Shown: one piece after another, positions 17,675-27,126 of the stretch
Layout: every line of letters starts with the position of its first letter
Position numbering within the stretch: position 1 is the first letter of the stretch
Assembly: GCA_016293615.1 (NCBI GenBank)
Contig: JAEDDX010000014.1
Span: 1 to 45,553, forward strand
Source of the DNA: Acetatifactor sp.
GTDB lineage: Bacteria > Bacillota > Clostridia > Lachnospirales > Lachnospiraceae
Direction: 5' to 3'
DNA: 45,553 nucleotides
The notes under the pieces: model-generated
The model's input: the letters and a program-made list of their open reading frames with translations, nothing else
Databases searched by the model: none
Told to the model about the DNA's origin: nothing
Translations under genes and position numbers: made by a program

Positions 17675-19546
17675 CTAATTCCACTCATAGGTCGGAACGA
17701 TCTCCTTGATCTCCTGCCTGATATTCGGGCTCTCCCTTCTAGCGTCCAGAATCAGCTGTTCCAGCTGTTTTTCAAACACATCCGGATCAAATTCCAGGGG
17801 CTTTCCGATGAACACATTCTTATTGGCTGTCTGCCGAAGTCCTTCCTCCTCCATGAGGAGTTCTTCGTACATCTTCTCGCCCGGCCGCAGACCGGTGAAT
17901 TTGATCTCAATGTCCACATCCGGCTTCAGTCCGGAAAGCTTGATCAGATTGATTGCCAGATCGACGATCTTCACTGGTTCTCCCATGTTGAGTACGAAGA
18001 TCTCGCCCCCCTTGGAATACGCTCCGGCCTGCAACACCAGCGATACCGCTTCGGGAATCGTCATAAAATAGCGAATGATGTTCGGGTCCGTGACCGTCAC
18101 GGGACCACCTTCCGCAATCTGTTGCTTAAATAGCGGGATGACGCTTCCGTTGCTTCCCAATACATTGCCAAACCGCACCGCCACGAATCGTGTCTTTGAT
18201 TTGCGGCTGAGCATCTGTATGATCATTTCACAAATACGCTTGGAAGCTCCCATCACATTGGTCGGATTCACCGCTTTATCCGTAGAGATCAGCACAAAGC
18301 TCTGTACTCCGTACTCGTGGGCAGCCAGCGCTGTCCTGTATGTTCCCATTACATTGTTCTTGATCGCCTCATTCGGACTGTTTTCCATGAGAGGCACATG
18401 CTTATGAGCGGCCGCATGATACACGATATCCGGGCGATACTGTTTAAATATACTGTCCATTCTCGGCTTATTCCGGACGGAAGCAATCAACACCACCAGA
18501 TCCAGATCGGAATACTTTCTTGCCAGCTCCTGCTGAATCTCATAGGCATTGTTTTCATAGATATCAAGAATGATCAACTGCTTCGGCTGATGTGCCGCCA
18601 CCTGCCGGCATAATTCACTTCCGATGGAACCGCCTCCGCCTGTCACAAGAACTTTCTTACCGCGCACAAATTCCAGAATTTCTTCCGAATTGATCTCCAC
18701 AGGTTCACGGCCGAGCAGGTCCTCAATCTCCACATCTTTCAGCTTTGAGACTGACACATCACCGTTGATCAGCTGATATACACCGGGAAGCATCCTGAGC
18801 TTACAGCCTGTCTCCTTGCAGATCTCCAGAAGCTCCCTCTTATCCTTGGGACTCGCGGACGGAATCGCAAACAGTATCTCATCGATCCGGTACAGTTCGA
18901 CTGCTTCATGAATCCTGTCTCTTCCGCCGACGATCGGAACTCCCCGCAAAAGCTTGCCGTGACAGCCCGGCTGATCATCGATAATGCACTTTGCGCTCAT
19001 ATCCAGATAACGGCTGCTTTCGATCTCCTTCAGCAGCATATCCCCGGCAGCACCTGCGCCGATCACCATGACATTGGTGCCTGTGCCCTGGTGCCTCAGG
19101 CTCAATCTCTTGGCGTTGATGATTCGCAGAATTCTGTATCCGAACCGGATGCCGCAGGTCATCAGAATCAAAAAGAAACCATACAATATACTATAGCTTC
19201 TGGGCATAGGATTGCTCGTGATCCTGCACCAGATGAACTGTCCGGCAGAAGCAAAGGCAACCGCGCATACAATGTTGACCAGTTCATTTGCGCTGGCGTA
19301 TCTCCACACACTCTTGTACAGCTTCCACAGCACAAAGAAAAGCAGTGTAATTGCCAGATTCGGAAACATAATATGCTGATAGCTCACCCAGAAAACCGGG
19401 TCGATATCCTGAATCTGAAAATCGTACCGAATATAAAGTGCCAGAAACGACACAAAAAGGATACTCAAGACATCCATCATCACCAACGCAATGATTCTGT
19501 TCGTCGGTATTTTCAAAAAATTTACGTTATTATCCTTACCTGTCAT
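17675..19546 (-). CDS. CapD/FlaA1-type nucleotide-sugar 4,6-dehydratase, membrane-bound
   Basis: 623 aa. Four N-terminal hydrophobic helices (about 15-130) precede a CoA-binding-like Rossmann domain (about 145-270, VIGAGAAGDMLLKEI) and a C-terminal short-chain dehydrogenase domain with NAD motif TGGGGSIG (302-309). The active site reads STDKAVNPTNVMGASK, with M432 and K436 in place of the usual YxxxK, as in WbpM/PglF-type UDP-GlcNAc 4,6-dehydratases. Product would be a UDP-4-keto-6-deoxyhexose for surface glycans. ATG at 19546 has AAAGGA eight bases upstream. It follows the Wzy-like gene on the same strand. Confidence 0.92.
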   Translation of the reverse strand: MTGKDNNVNFLKIPTNRIIALVMMDVLSILFVSFLALYIRYDFQIQDIDPVFWVSYQHIMFPNLAITLLFFVLWKLYKSVWRYASANELVNIVCAVAFASAGQFIWCRITSNPMPRSYSILYGFFLILMTCGIRFGYRILRIINAKRLSLRHQGTGTNVMVIGAGAAGDMLLKEIESSRYLDMSAKCIIDDQPGCHGKLLRGVPIVGGRDRIHEAVELYRIDEILFAIPSASPKDKRELLEICKETGCKLRMLPGVYQLINGDVSVSKLKDVEIEDLLGREPVEINSEEILEFVRGKKVLVTGGGGSIGSELCRQVAAHQPKQLIILDIYENNAYEIQQELARKYSDLDLVVLIASVRNKPRMDSIFKQYRPDIVYHAAAHKHVPLMENSPNEAIKNNVMGTYRTALAAHEYGVQSFVLISTDKAVNPTNVMGASKRICEMIIQMLSRKSKTRFVAVRFGNVLGSNGSVIPLFKQQIAEGGPVTVTDPNIIRYFMTIPEAVSLVLQAGAYSKGGEIFVLNMGEPVKIVDLAINLIKLSGLKPDVDIEIKFTGLRPGEKMYEELLMEEEGLRQTANKNVFIGKPLEFDPDVFEKQLEQLILDARRESPNIRQEIKEIVPTYEWN

Positions 19547-19626
19547 GGTATTTATCCTTTTCCAATCAATCCATTCATCCAAACATACAGCAGACCATGT
19601 CCTATTGTATCACACTACGATGTTTA

Positions 19627-21339
19627 TCACAAGGAGGCAGTGCGGCGGCCATATCCGGTCCTTTTCCTGTCAGACTTATGCATTACCTGATATTGTGCAA
19701 TGAAAAAGAGTGTAAATGTCAGCGAACCCACATTCCAGTCCAGTTCAAAGCATCCAAAGAACAGGAAATTTAAAACAAGCAAAAAGTTCAGCACATAAGT
19801 CCAGTCCGTGTCCCTTATTTTAATACTTCTTCTGCCCAGGAAGAAAAGCACTGACACCGCATTGATCAGGAAAAGAATGCCGCCAATGATTCCGGCTTCA
19901 AACGCCATCTGAAGAAATATATTGTGTGCATGCGGGGCGTGATATTCCGGGGTCAGCCAGACTCCGGTGTTCTCTTCCGTGCTGTGTCCCGTCAGGTTCA
20001 ATTTACTTAAGTAATCCATATAAATCAACCCTCGAAACGTCATGGAGCTGACGGAGCCTTCGTCAGGAAGGAAGGCGTTCTCCGGGGTGTCTCCCGTTCT
20101 TTCGTCCAGCCGGATGTACTCCAGCAGTTCAAACAGAGACATTTTGCTGCCTGTCAGGAGAATCCCCCGGCTCAAAGCGCCGGAGGGCTGCTGTCCCTGC
20201 CCGGAAATCAACAGAACCGGTTCCTGTCCCTGTAATACCGTGATTGTGTCGGAGGTCACAAACAGGGTGGAAAAACGGCCTATGGATTCTTTCAGGAATT
20301 CATCCATCTCCACATATCGCGGGTCATCCAGAGGCGTCCAGCCCTGTATTTTGTCCGGTGTATCTCCTGCAAGTCTCATAGGTGAGAACATATATGCCGG
20401 GATCATTCGGATGCTGAAGAACACAACCGGGAATGAGAGAAACGCTATCGCAATTGCCGCAAACACACCGGCAAGGCAGCGTCCGATCTGTCTTCTGCCG
20501 TATGCCTTCCATACAAACAGCCCCATCAGAGGCACATTGATCAGCATCATCACAAAGGCAAGTCTGCCAATCGTCAGAAAGCAGTAGGTGATCATCACGC
20601 CGCTGCCAAACAGTGCAAGTATTTTCCAGAACAGACCGGCGCCCTCTTTTGCGAATTTATACCATTTTCCCAGAATCGCGATCTGAACCACCAGATAAAA
20701 CAATGCATTCATGTTGCTGTTGGTAAACAGACCCGTATAACGCACCTGATCATAACAGCGGTACAGAGTTGCGAGTCCCTGAATGATAAAGAAGCTGATG
20801 ATGATACCGTTCATCATACCGTCAAACAAAGCAGCTCTCTCTTCCTTCGAATACTCTGTGAGATAGAAGCAGCCGAACATCACAAAAAACCATACGGGCC
20901 ATACTCTGTCGTGTGAAAATATCACCATAAAAAACATCATGGCGATCCAACGGCTGAAGGCAGTCCATCGCATATTCAGCCGGCCTCTTTCATAAAATAT
21001 TTTGATGATCAGGCGCAGTACGATCAAACCGTAAAGTCCGACATTCAGGCCTGCAACCGCCCATCTCCAAAAATAGAGATAATTTTCGGACGCATACACC
21101 AAAGAAACTGCATAGCCGATGACAAAGACGCCGCTCCATATATAGTAAGGGAGCTTCAGAAAGTCTCTGTAATCATACACCGCCAGAATGATCACTGCCA
21201 TCAGAATGCCCAGGCAGTTTTTTGCCACAAGCTGCGGCCGTCCCTCTGCACTTCCGAGGATCTGATTTATGATGCTCATCAACACAAAGCAGATGGTGAA
21301 TACTCCTTTTTGTATGCGGATGCGTTCTGATTGCTCCAT
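19627..21339 (-). CDS. O-antigen ligase / Wzy-like membrane protein
   Basis: 570 aa with about 11-12 hydrophobic helices and one large external loop (about 330-460). The loop ends in PHAHNIFLQMAFEAGIIGG (H470, H472, N473), the signature of the Wzy_C/O-antigen ligase family, which joins lipid-linked glycans. In a Gram-positive it probably polymerises a polysaccharide or ligates one to the wall or a protein. AGGAGG lies five bases before the ATG. The gene starts nine bases after the GT-C-like gene. A second, different Wzy-like protein is encoded at 32035-33294. Confidence 0.82.
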   Translation of the reverse strand: MEQSERIRIQKGVFTICFVLMSIINQILGSAEGRPQLVAKNCLGILMAVIILAVYDYRDFLKLPYYIWSGVFVIGYAVSLVYASENYLYFWRWAVAGLNVGLYGLIVLRLIIKIFYERGRLNMRWTAFSRWIAMMFFMVIFSHDRVWPVWFFVMFGCFYLTEYSKEERAALFDGMMNGIIISFFIIQGLATLYRCYDQVRYTGLFTNSNMNALFYLVVQIAILGKWYKFAKEGAGLFWKILALFGSGVMITYCFLTIGRLAFVMMLINVPLMGLFVWKAYGRRQIGRCLAGVFAAIAIAFLSFPVVFFSIRMIPAYMFSPMRLAGDTPDKIQGWTPLDDPRYVEMDEFLKESIGRFSTLFVTSDTITVLQGQEPVLLISGQGQQPSGALSRGILLTGSKMSLFELLEYIRLDERTGDTPENAFLPDEGSVSSMTFRGLIYMDYLSKLNLTGHSTEENTGVWLTPEYHAPHAHNIFLQMAFEAGIIGGILFLINAVSVLFFLGRRSIKIRDTDWTYVLNFLLVLNFLFFGCFELDWNVGSLTFTLFFIAQYQVMHKSDRKRTGYGRRTASL

Positions 21340-21348
21340 GTCAACCTC

Positions 21349-23016
21349 CTACGATTCTATCAGGTATAAGAACTCCGATTCCTGTTTCTCTTCCCAGTTA
21401 TAATGCCTCTGAATCCACTCAAGTATCATCCCCATCCCGCTTCGGTGTCTCTCCAGATACTCTTTGTCGATAATCACCGCTGTCGGCAGTTTTTCGGGGT
21501 TTTGTTCAAAATACTGTAGATATCTTTCATTGAAAACGGGCGTACTGATGGTGGATGCGGTACAGATCTCCATATCCGTCAGCAGATAGACCAATGTATC
21601 CTTCCCAATATAGAATACATTCTCACCATCTTTCAGTTTATCATGCAGAAATTCATAATCACTGTTCAGCTGAACGCCTGTCATGTACTCACAATACACA
21701 TTTTTGGCCGCGCCGTACAACGCTTTTTGTTTCACGAAGAAAACATCCTCCGGCATCCCCTCATTGGCACGAATCAGCAAAATACGGGCTGCAAGCAGAA
21801 CCACCACCCATGCGGCCGGGACAGCACTGCGAAGCCGTTCATTCCAGTCGTCGTTCTCCATGAAAAAAAACACTCCGCACAGAATCCCCGGCAGCAAATG
21901 CACGAAGGAAGCCTTCATATCGAGATTGGTTAACAGTAAAACTGCCGCAAACGAAACGACAGAGGGCCACCATGTCAGCGAAAACAGGAGCTTCCATTCT
22001 TCTTTCTTCGCACCTTGATACAAAACATACCCTGCCACGAACAAGGTCAGGTAATGAAGCTGCGGATGCACATTCGGGCCCTGCTTCATCACCCAGCAGC
22101 GAATCTGATCTGCCCAGGCAAGCAGAAGGAACAAAACACCCCAAAGCTTCGTTCTGTTTCCCGTCCTCAGGGAAACCAGCCAAGCAAAAACGAAGGCCAG
22201 GACTGCATAGACTGCCAGGTATCCGACAATCTCCAACAGCTCCGTACCGTATCCGCTCAATTTGGCCGCAAGACTCCCTCCGTGCTCCGGGTCATCGAGT
22301 ATATATCCAATGTTTGTGAGCAATTCAGCCGGGCGCATGTAGGTCAGCAGTCCGGCCACAAAGCCTGCTCCCAGTATCACGCCGGTGCCCCCGAACACGA
22401 CCGCCGCCTTTCTGCTTCTCCTCCAAAGCAAGGCCGCAAAGGGGATGAGAAGCAGCACGCAGGAAGGATAGGCTAACACATCCAGCGCAAGTGCTACCCC
22501 TGCCAAAACCAGGGATGCCGTCTTTCCTCTTTCAAAATACCGATACAGGAAAAGAATGGTAAGCAGCATGAACCATATCTGCTGATTGGCAAATTCAGGC
22601 ACAGCAATCCATTTGGGCAGAACGGCATAGATGATAAAGGCAGTCGTCCAAAGGGTCTGCGGCTTGCATCTGTCTCTGAGTGTATTCACCCAAAACAGGC
22701 TCAAACCTGCCTGCGCAAGGCAGCCGAGCAAGCGCATATAGAGCAGGAGATACTCGCGATTGCCGGTCACCGTAAGAAAGATTCGGAGAAACACTGCAGG
22801 CAAAACAGCCGATGTCTGGTGCGGCTCCCACATCTCTTGGATGAGCAGATCTCCCCGCGCCAGCCGATATGCAAGCGTAAGCGCATATTCCTCATCGACA
22901 TCGAGCCCAAAAAACAAGGTGCGGACCGTAGCGATCAGTGAAAGACCGGCCATACCCAGAAAAACGAATCTCCACGGGTTTGATATGCGATTGTTTTTTT
23001 GACGCATCGTCGTCAT
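21349..23016 (-). CDS. GT-C-like polytopic membrane protein
   Basis: 555 aa with about 11 hydrophobic helices. The first external loop carries acidic residues (LDVDEEY, D41-E43) and then WEPHQTSA, the arrangement seen in GT-C enzymes that use polyprenyl-phosphate sugars (GT39/GT83/GT87-like). The C-terminal 130 residues form a soluble domain. Acceptor and sugar unknown. GGAG lies seven bases before ATG at 23016, and it is the first gene of the transcript running through the Wzy-like and capD-like genes. Confidence 0.7.
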   Translation of the reverse strand: MTTMRQKNNRISNPWRFVFLGMAGLSLIATVRTLFFGLDVDEEYALTLAYRLARGDLLIQEMWEPHQTSAVLPAVFLRIFLTVTGNREYLLLYMRLLGCLAQAGLSLFWVNTLRDRCKPQTLWTTAFIIYAVLPKWIAVPEFANQQIWFMLLTILFLYRYFERGKTASLVLAGVALALDVLAYPSCVLLLIPFAALLWRRSRKAAVVFGGTGVILGAGFVAGLLTYMRPAELLTNIGYILDDPEHGGSLAAKLSGYGTELLEIVGYLAVYAVLAFVFAWLVSLRTGNRTKLWGVLFLLLAWADQIRCWVMKQGPNVHPQLHYLTLFVAGYVLYQGAKKEEWKLLFSLTWWPSVVSFAAVLLLTNLDMKASFVHLLPGILCGVFFFMENDDWNERLRSAVPAAWVVVLLAARILLIRANEGMPEDVFFVKQKALYGAAKNVYCEYMTGVQLNSDYEFLHDKLKDGENVFYIGKDTLVYLLTDMEICTASTISTPVFNERYLQYFEQNPEKLPTAVIIDKEYLERHRSGMGMILEWIQRHYNWEEKQESEFLYLIES

Positions 23017-23058
23017 CCGTTGTCTCCTTCCTGACCAATCTAAAATTTCCTATTATAG

Positions 23059-23087
23059 ACTATACCCTAATGTTCCCTATCTTGCAA
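23059..23087 (-). promoter_or_regulatory. Promoter of the GT-C/Wzy/capD genes
   Basis: Minus-strand TTGCAA (23082-23087), 17-base spacer, TATAGT (23059-23064). A second TATAAT starts two bases after the TATAGT box. Confidence 0.5.
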
Positions 23088-23137
23088 GCATTAGCGTTTT
23101 GCAATGGATATTATTATCGATGTGGCGTGTTTTTTAA

Positions 23138-23170
23138 ATAAAAACAGCACCGGCCTGGTACCGGTGCTGT
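23138..23170 (-). terminator. Terminator after the acyl-CoA ligase gene
   Basis: ACAGCACCGG / CCGGTGCTGT, a perfect 10-bp stem with a 7-base loop, followed on the minus strand by TTTTTATTT. It lies about 150 bases past the acyl-CoA ligase stop; the tandem repeat lies between. Confidence 0.85.
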
Positions 23171-23218
23171 CAGGTATTTTGTTCTGTTGTCTTGGTGGAT
23201 GCCTTCTGTTTCGCTTAG

Positions 23219-23287
23219 ACTACTATGATTGATTACTATGCTATGGTTACTATGCCATGATTACTATACCATGATTACTATGCTGTA
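23219..23287. repeat. 14-bp tandem repeat, about five copies
   Basis: Four 14-base units in perfect register at 23232, 23246, 23260 and 23274 with consensus RTTACTATGCYATG, preceded by a 13-base diverged unit at 23219. It lies in the 3' untranslated region of the acyl-CoA ligase transcript. The units differ at one to three positions, so it is not a recent slippage product. Confidence 0.85.
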
Positions 23288-23316
23288 GTTTCTAAGCCTT
23301 GTTCACCGGGTCTTGA

Positions 23317-24951
23317 TTAGCCCTTGTTCTGCTGCTCTACCAGTCTGTCGGCGCCGTACTTCTTACGCAGAGCCGGCTTCTCGATCTTACCGGTCGCATT
23401 TCTGGGAACCTCGGCAAAAATGATCTTCTTGGGTCTCTTATATCTCGGCAGCTCCTTACAGTACTCCATGATCTCTTCCTCAGTGCAGGTCATTCCTTCC
23501 TTGACAGAGATGATCGCACCTGTGATCTCGCCCAGACGGGTATCGGGAAGTCCGATGACTGCGACATCCATTACCTTCGGGTGTGCATTTAAGAAGTTCT
23601 CGATCTGTACAGGATAGATATTCTCGCCGCCGCTGACAATGACATCCTTTTTACGGTCAACCAGGAAGTAGAACCCGTCCTCATCCTGCATTGCCATGTC
23701 TCCCGTGCAGAGCCAGCCGTCCTTTAAGCAGGCTGCCGTTGCCTCGGGATCATTATAGTAACAGGTCATGACACCGGGCCCCTTCACCAGAAGTTCACCG
23801 ACCTCACCCTGCTTCACGGTCTCGCCGTTCTCATCCACGATTTTACACTTCCAGCGATAGCCGGGAACACCGATCGCACCGACCTTGTGGATGTTCTCCA
23901 CGCCGAGATGAACGCAGCCGGGACCGGTCGATTCGGACAGGCCGTAGTTGGTATCATACATATGATTGGGGAAGTATTCCTTCCAGTGTTTGATCAGCGA
24001 AGGGGGTACCGGCTGGGCACCGATGTGCATCAGTCTCCACTGGTCCAGCTCATAATCCTCCAGTCTGATGTCACCTCTGTCGAGAGACGCCAGAATATCC
24101 TGCGCCCAGGGTACCAGAAGCCAGACAAGCGTACAGTGCTCTTTTGAAATAGCATCCAGAATGATCTCCGGCGTGGTACCGGTCAAAAGAACCGCTTTGC
24201 TGCCGGCACACAGACTGCCCATCCAGTGGAACTTCGCACCGGTGTGATACAGGGGCGGAATACAGAGAAATACATCGTTTCTGTCGGTCAGATGGTGCTT
24301 CTGCTCCATCTGCGCCGCCTGGGTCAGACTCTCGTGGTTATGCAGAATCGCCTTCGGGAAACCGGTGGTACCGGAGGAGAAATATATGGCAGCATCATCC
24401 TCTTCCTCCAGACGAATCAGAGGCGGCTGGCTGGAACAGTCTGCCACAAGTTCTCTGTAGCTCTCCGCAAAGGTAGGACAGCCGTCGCCCACATAGATCA
24501 AGAGTCTTCCTCTGCTCATCTCTTCCTCGATGGCTTCAATACGGCCGATAAACTCGGGGCCGAAAAACAGAACCTGCACATCCGCCAGGTTCAGGCAATA
24601 CTTGATCTCACTCGCGTCGAAGCGGAAGTTGATCGGTACCGCAATGGCTCCGGTCTTTAAAATACCAAAGTAGATCGGCAGCCACTCCAGGCAGTTGAAC
24701 ATCAGAATTGCAACCTTCTCGCCCTTCTGTACGCCCCGCTCCAGCAGCATGTTTGCCACGCGGTTTGCCTTCTCGTCAAATACGCTCCAGGTGATCTCCC
24801 TGCGGTAAGGCACATTCGAGGTCTGCTGTACGAGATCAAACTCCTTCCAGGTCTTACGCTTTGTATCCTTCATGGTGGGGTTTAACTCAACCAGAGCAAC
24901 TTCATCCCCATACAACTTATGATTTCGTTCCAATAAATCTGTAACCGGCAT
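23317..24951 (-). CDS. Acyl-CoA ligase (AMP-binding)
   Basis: 544-aa adenylate-forming ligase that activates a carboxylic acid with ATP and CoA. P-loop SSGTTGFPK at 192-200, the YGLSEST motif, the hinge region GDMAMQDEDGFYFLVDRKKDVIVSGGENIYP and the catalytic lysine in NATGKIEK near the C-terminus are all present. Overall it resembles medium/long-chain fatty acid CoA ligases of clostridia; aromatic or bile acids cannot be excluded. ATG at 24951 has AAAGGA six bases upstream. Monocistronic, with its own promoter, a palindrome in the leader and a terminator. Confidence 0.9.
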   Translation of the reverse strand: MPVTDLLERNHKLYGDEVALVELNPTMKDTKRKTWKEFDLVQQTSNVPYRREITWSVFDEKANRVANMLLERGVQKGEKVAILMFNCLEWLPIYFGILKTGAIAVPINFRFDASEIKYCLNLADVQVLFFGPEFIGRIEAIEEEMSRGRLLIYVGDGCPTFAESYRELVADCSSQPPLIRLEEEDDAAIYFSSGTTGFPKAILHNHESLTQAAQMEQKHHLTDRNDVFLCIPPLYHTGAKFHWMGSLCAGSKAVLLTGTTPEIILDAISKEHCTLVWLLVPWAQDILASLDRGDIRLEDYELDQWRLMHIGAQPVPPSLIKHWKEYFPNHMYDTNYGLSESTGPGCVHLGVENIHKVGAIGVPGYRWKCKIVDENGETVKQGEVGELLVKGPGVMTCYYNDPEATAACLKDGWLCTGDMAMQDEDGFYFLVDRKKDVIVSGGENIYPVQIENFLNAHPKVMDVAVIGLPDTRLGEITGAIISVKEGMTCTEEEIMEYCKELPRYKRPKKIIFAEVPRNATGKIEKPALRKKYGADRLVEQQNKG

Positions 24952-24984
24952 GTCTCTTCCTTTCCAATCCGTCTTAAGGTTTTA

Positions 24985-24998
24985 ACGCTTTAAAGCGT
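24985..24998. promoter_or_regulatory. Perfect 14-bp palindrome, possible operator
   Basis: ACGCTTTAAAGCGT is its own reverse complement. It lies just after the predicted transcription start of the acyl-CoA ligase gene, a place where a repressor would act. The regulator is not in the window. Confidence 0.5.
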
Positions 24999-25005
24999 CA
25001 CATTT

Positions 25006-25034
25006 AAAGTATCATATCTGTGCGGGGAAGTCAA
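25006..25034 (-). promoter_or_regulatory. Promoter of the acyl-CoA ligase gene
   Basis: Minus-strand TTGACT (25029-25034), 17-base spacer, TACTTT (25006-25011). Confidence 0.6.
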
Positions 25035-25074
25035 TGCATCCGGGCAGAAAAGTTGTCCCGGATAAGCTGTTTCA

Positions 25075-25103
25075 TTGACGAACCGGGGGCGACTGTCTAT
25101 AAT
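25075..25103 (+). promoter_or_regulatory. Promoter of the amidohydrolase gene
   Basis: TTGACG (25075-25080), 17-base spacer, perfect TATAAT (25098-25103). One of the best consensus matches in the window; leader of about 40 bases. Confidence 0.8.
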
Positions 25104-25148
25104 GATTACTGTGACCCTGCTCACACAGTTTGTTTGGAGGAACCCGAA

Positions 25149-26006
25149 ATGATTCTGGATTTTCATACACACACCTTTCCCGATGCCATCTGCGAGAAAA
25201 CCCTTCATCACTTAAGCATGGCATCCGCGACGATACCTTTCTCGGACGGCTCCGTCCACGGTCTGATTGCTTCCATGCAGCGCTCCGGCGTCGACTACAG
25301 CGTCAGCCTTCCGGTGATGACCACGCCCGCGCAGGTGGAGAAGGTCAACTCTTCCATGCTTCAGAGACGGGAAGAACTGCTGCAGCAGGGCATCATCTGC
25401 TTCGGCGGTCTTCACCCCGACTATGAACCTGTAACTGCAGAGCTAAGGAGGCTCAAGGCAGGCGGTATCCGCGGCATTAAGCTCCATCCCGCCTATCAGA
25501 ATATCGACCTCGATGATCCGAGAATGCTTCGTATTTTTGCCGCAGCATCCGAAGAAGACATGATCGTCGTCGTTCATGCCGGCATCGACATCGGTATTTA
25601 CGACCACGATTACGCCTCCGTAGATCATGTGCTGCATGTCATGAAAGAGGTCGCTCCGACAAAGCTTGTGCTCGCACATATGGGCGGCTGGGGACGCTGG
25701 GAGGATGTGGAGCGGGACCTTGCGGGCGCTCCCCTCTACCTCGATACTGCCTTCTCCATCGGCGCCATCACAGAAAACCCGGCTGCGCCGCATGCACCGA
25801 TCCGCACACACAATCTCAAGGACGAAGACTTCGTGCGGCTGGTTCGAAAACACGGCACGGACAAGGTGTTGTTCGCCACCGACTCCCCCTGGGCAGACCA
25901 GGCGGCTTATGTGGCACAGCTTCAGGCCATGGCGCTTACCCCAAAAGAGAAGGCTGACATTCTCGGGAATAATGCACTGAGGCTTCTGCAGCAGCGTTCT
26001 ATCTGA
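25149..26006 (+). CDS. TIM-barrel amidohydrolase (amidohydrolase_2/TatD-like)
   Basis: 285-aa metal-dependent hydrolase. N-terminal metal motif DFHTHTFPD (H6, H8), then GIKLHPAYQ, VVVHAGIDIG, LAHMGGWGRWEDV and FATDSPWADQ, which supply the remaining metal and catalytic residues in the family order. Members act on ring amides, decarboxylate aromatic acids or cleave other C-N/C-C bonds; the substrate is not predictable. ATG at 25149 has GGAGG eight bases upstream. It is divergent from the acyl-CoA ligase gene and convergent with the polysaccharide operon, ending 22 bases from it with no visible terminator between. Confidence 0.87.
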   Translation: MILDFHTHTFPDAICEKTLHHLSMASATIPFSDGSVHGLIASMQRSGVDYSVSLPVMTTPAQVEKVNSSMLQRREELLQQGIICFGGLHPDYEPVTAELRRLKAGGIRGIKLHPAYQNIDLDDPRMLRIFAAASEEDMIVVVHAGIDIGIYDHDYASVDHVLHVMKEVAPTKLVLAHMGGWGRWEDVERDLAGAPLYLDTAFSIGAITENPAAPHAPIRTHNLKDEDFVRLVRKHGTDKVLFATDSPWADQAAYVAQLQAMALTPKEKADILGNNALRLLQQRSI

Positions 26007-26028
26007 CACAAGAGAAATTGCTGCCCCC

Positions 26029-27126
26029 TTACCGTTCGAAGATTTGAATATATCGCTCCATAATCCGGTCCATCTCAAAGAATGCAGCCTTCTTTTTTGC
26101 ATTCTCTTTGACCTTCTGATACAGCTCCGGGTTCTGTATCATACAGGCAATCGCCTTTGCCGCTTCGTCGACAGGAATCATTCCGTCTTCCGATAACGGT
26201 AATAAAATGCCTGTCCTTTCCTCTCCATATTGCATCATTTCCGCAACATCCCCGGTATCGGTTGCAATGACGGGAATCCCCGCGTAATACATCTCTATCA
26301 GTCCCAGTGGGGCGCATTCCAGACGAGATAACAGCAGACCGCAATAAGAGGCACTGTAAAAATCACAGGGATTCCCGACTGTTCCCGGGAAGTGAATAAA
26401 CTCCTCACAGGGTTCCCTCAGCAGTTCATCTCTGACGGGACCGGTCCCGCATAATACCAGATGAATGTTTTCCCCGGTGATCTCCCTCGCTTTTTTTATG
26501 GCTTCTATGGTTTCTCGCCAACATTTTTTCCATACTGCTCTGGTAATGACGGTAAAAACGATTGCATCCTCAGGGACAGAATAATCACTCCACTTTACCG
26601 GGCTGATGTGCTCCGGTCTTTCCATCGCATTTCCGACTTTTACCAGTTTATTTTCCGATACCTTGATTTCTCTCAACAGCCTGCAGTTATTATCTGCCAC
26701 ATAGGTCCAACGATCCACATATGGGTCTACCAGGTGGAGCAATTCTGTTGCTTCCTTCTGCTCTAACCCCTCGTATCCCCCATGAGAAGTTGCCACATGA
26801 TATACCTTTAGAAAAGGGATACGCTTTCTCACACGGGTCATCAATAACTGTGACGCGATGCAATGTGTGTTCACTACCTTATAATTGTATTTCCGAATGA
26901 TGATACCCATCTTCCAGAAACGATGTGTACAATGAACCGGTATTCCCGGGCTTAATTGCTTTCTGATTTTTTCATTCTGTTCCGGTTCTAAACAATGAAC
27001 GCCAACATTATAATGCCGGGCATGCAGGTAATTAGCGATGCGAATGGGCATAATCTCTGCTCCGCCCTCCCGAAACCCAAGAATAGAAATCAGCACTCCG
27101 GGCCTGTCTTTATCTTTATTTAACAT
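26029..27126 (-). CDS. Family 4 glycosyltransferase (last gene of the EPS operon)
   Basis: 365-aa GT-B fold transferase. N-terminal ISILGFREGGAEIMPIRIANYL acceptor domain; C-terminal donor domain with LVLCGTGPV, and LSRLECAPLGLIEMYYAGIPVIATDTGDVAEM, the family ExxxxxxE region. Probably adds a sugar to a lipid-linked repeat unit at the inner membrane face. Its ATG overlaps the previous gene by 11 bases (TATGTTAAATAA) and AAAGG lies six bases upstream, so translation is coupled. Confidence 0.88.
   Translation of the reverse strand: MLNKDKDRPGVLISILGFREGGAEIMPIRIANYLHARHYNVGVHCLEPEQNEKIRKQLSPGIPVHCTHRFWKMGIIIRKYNYKVVNTHCIASQLLMTRVRKRIPFLKVYHVATSHGGYEGLEQKEATELLHLVDPYVDRWTYVADNNCRLLREIKVSENKLVKVGNAMERPEHISPVKWSDYSVPEDAIVFTVITRAVWKKCWRETIEAIKKAREITGENIHLVLCGTGPVRDELLREPCEEFIHFPGTVGNPCDFYSASYCGLLLSRLECAPLGLIEMYYAGIPVIATDTGDVAEMMQYGEERTGILLPLSEDGMIPVDEAAKAIACMIQNPELYQKVKENAKKKAAFFEMDRIMERYIQIFER

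Noticed and set aside
23219..23287. CRISPR-like array
   Set aside because: 14-bp units are directly adjacent with no spacers and there are no cas genes.
23317..24951. Acyl-CoA ligase as the bile-acid CoA ligase BaiB, near bsh
   Set aside because: No other bai-type gene lies in the window, and the protein resembles medium/long-chain fatty acid ligases more than BaiB as I know its sequence.
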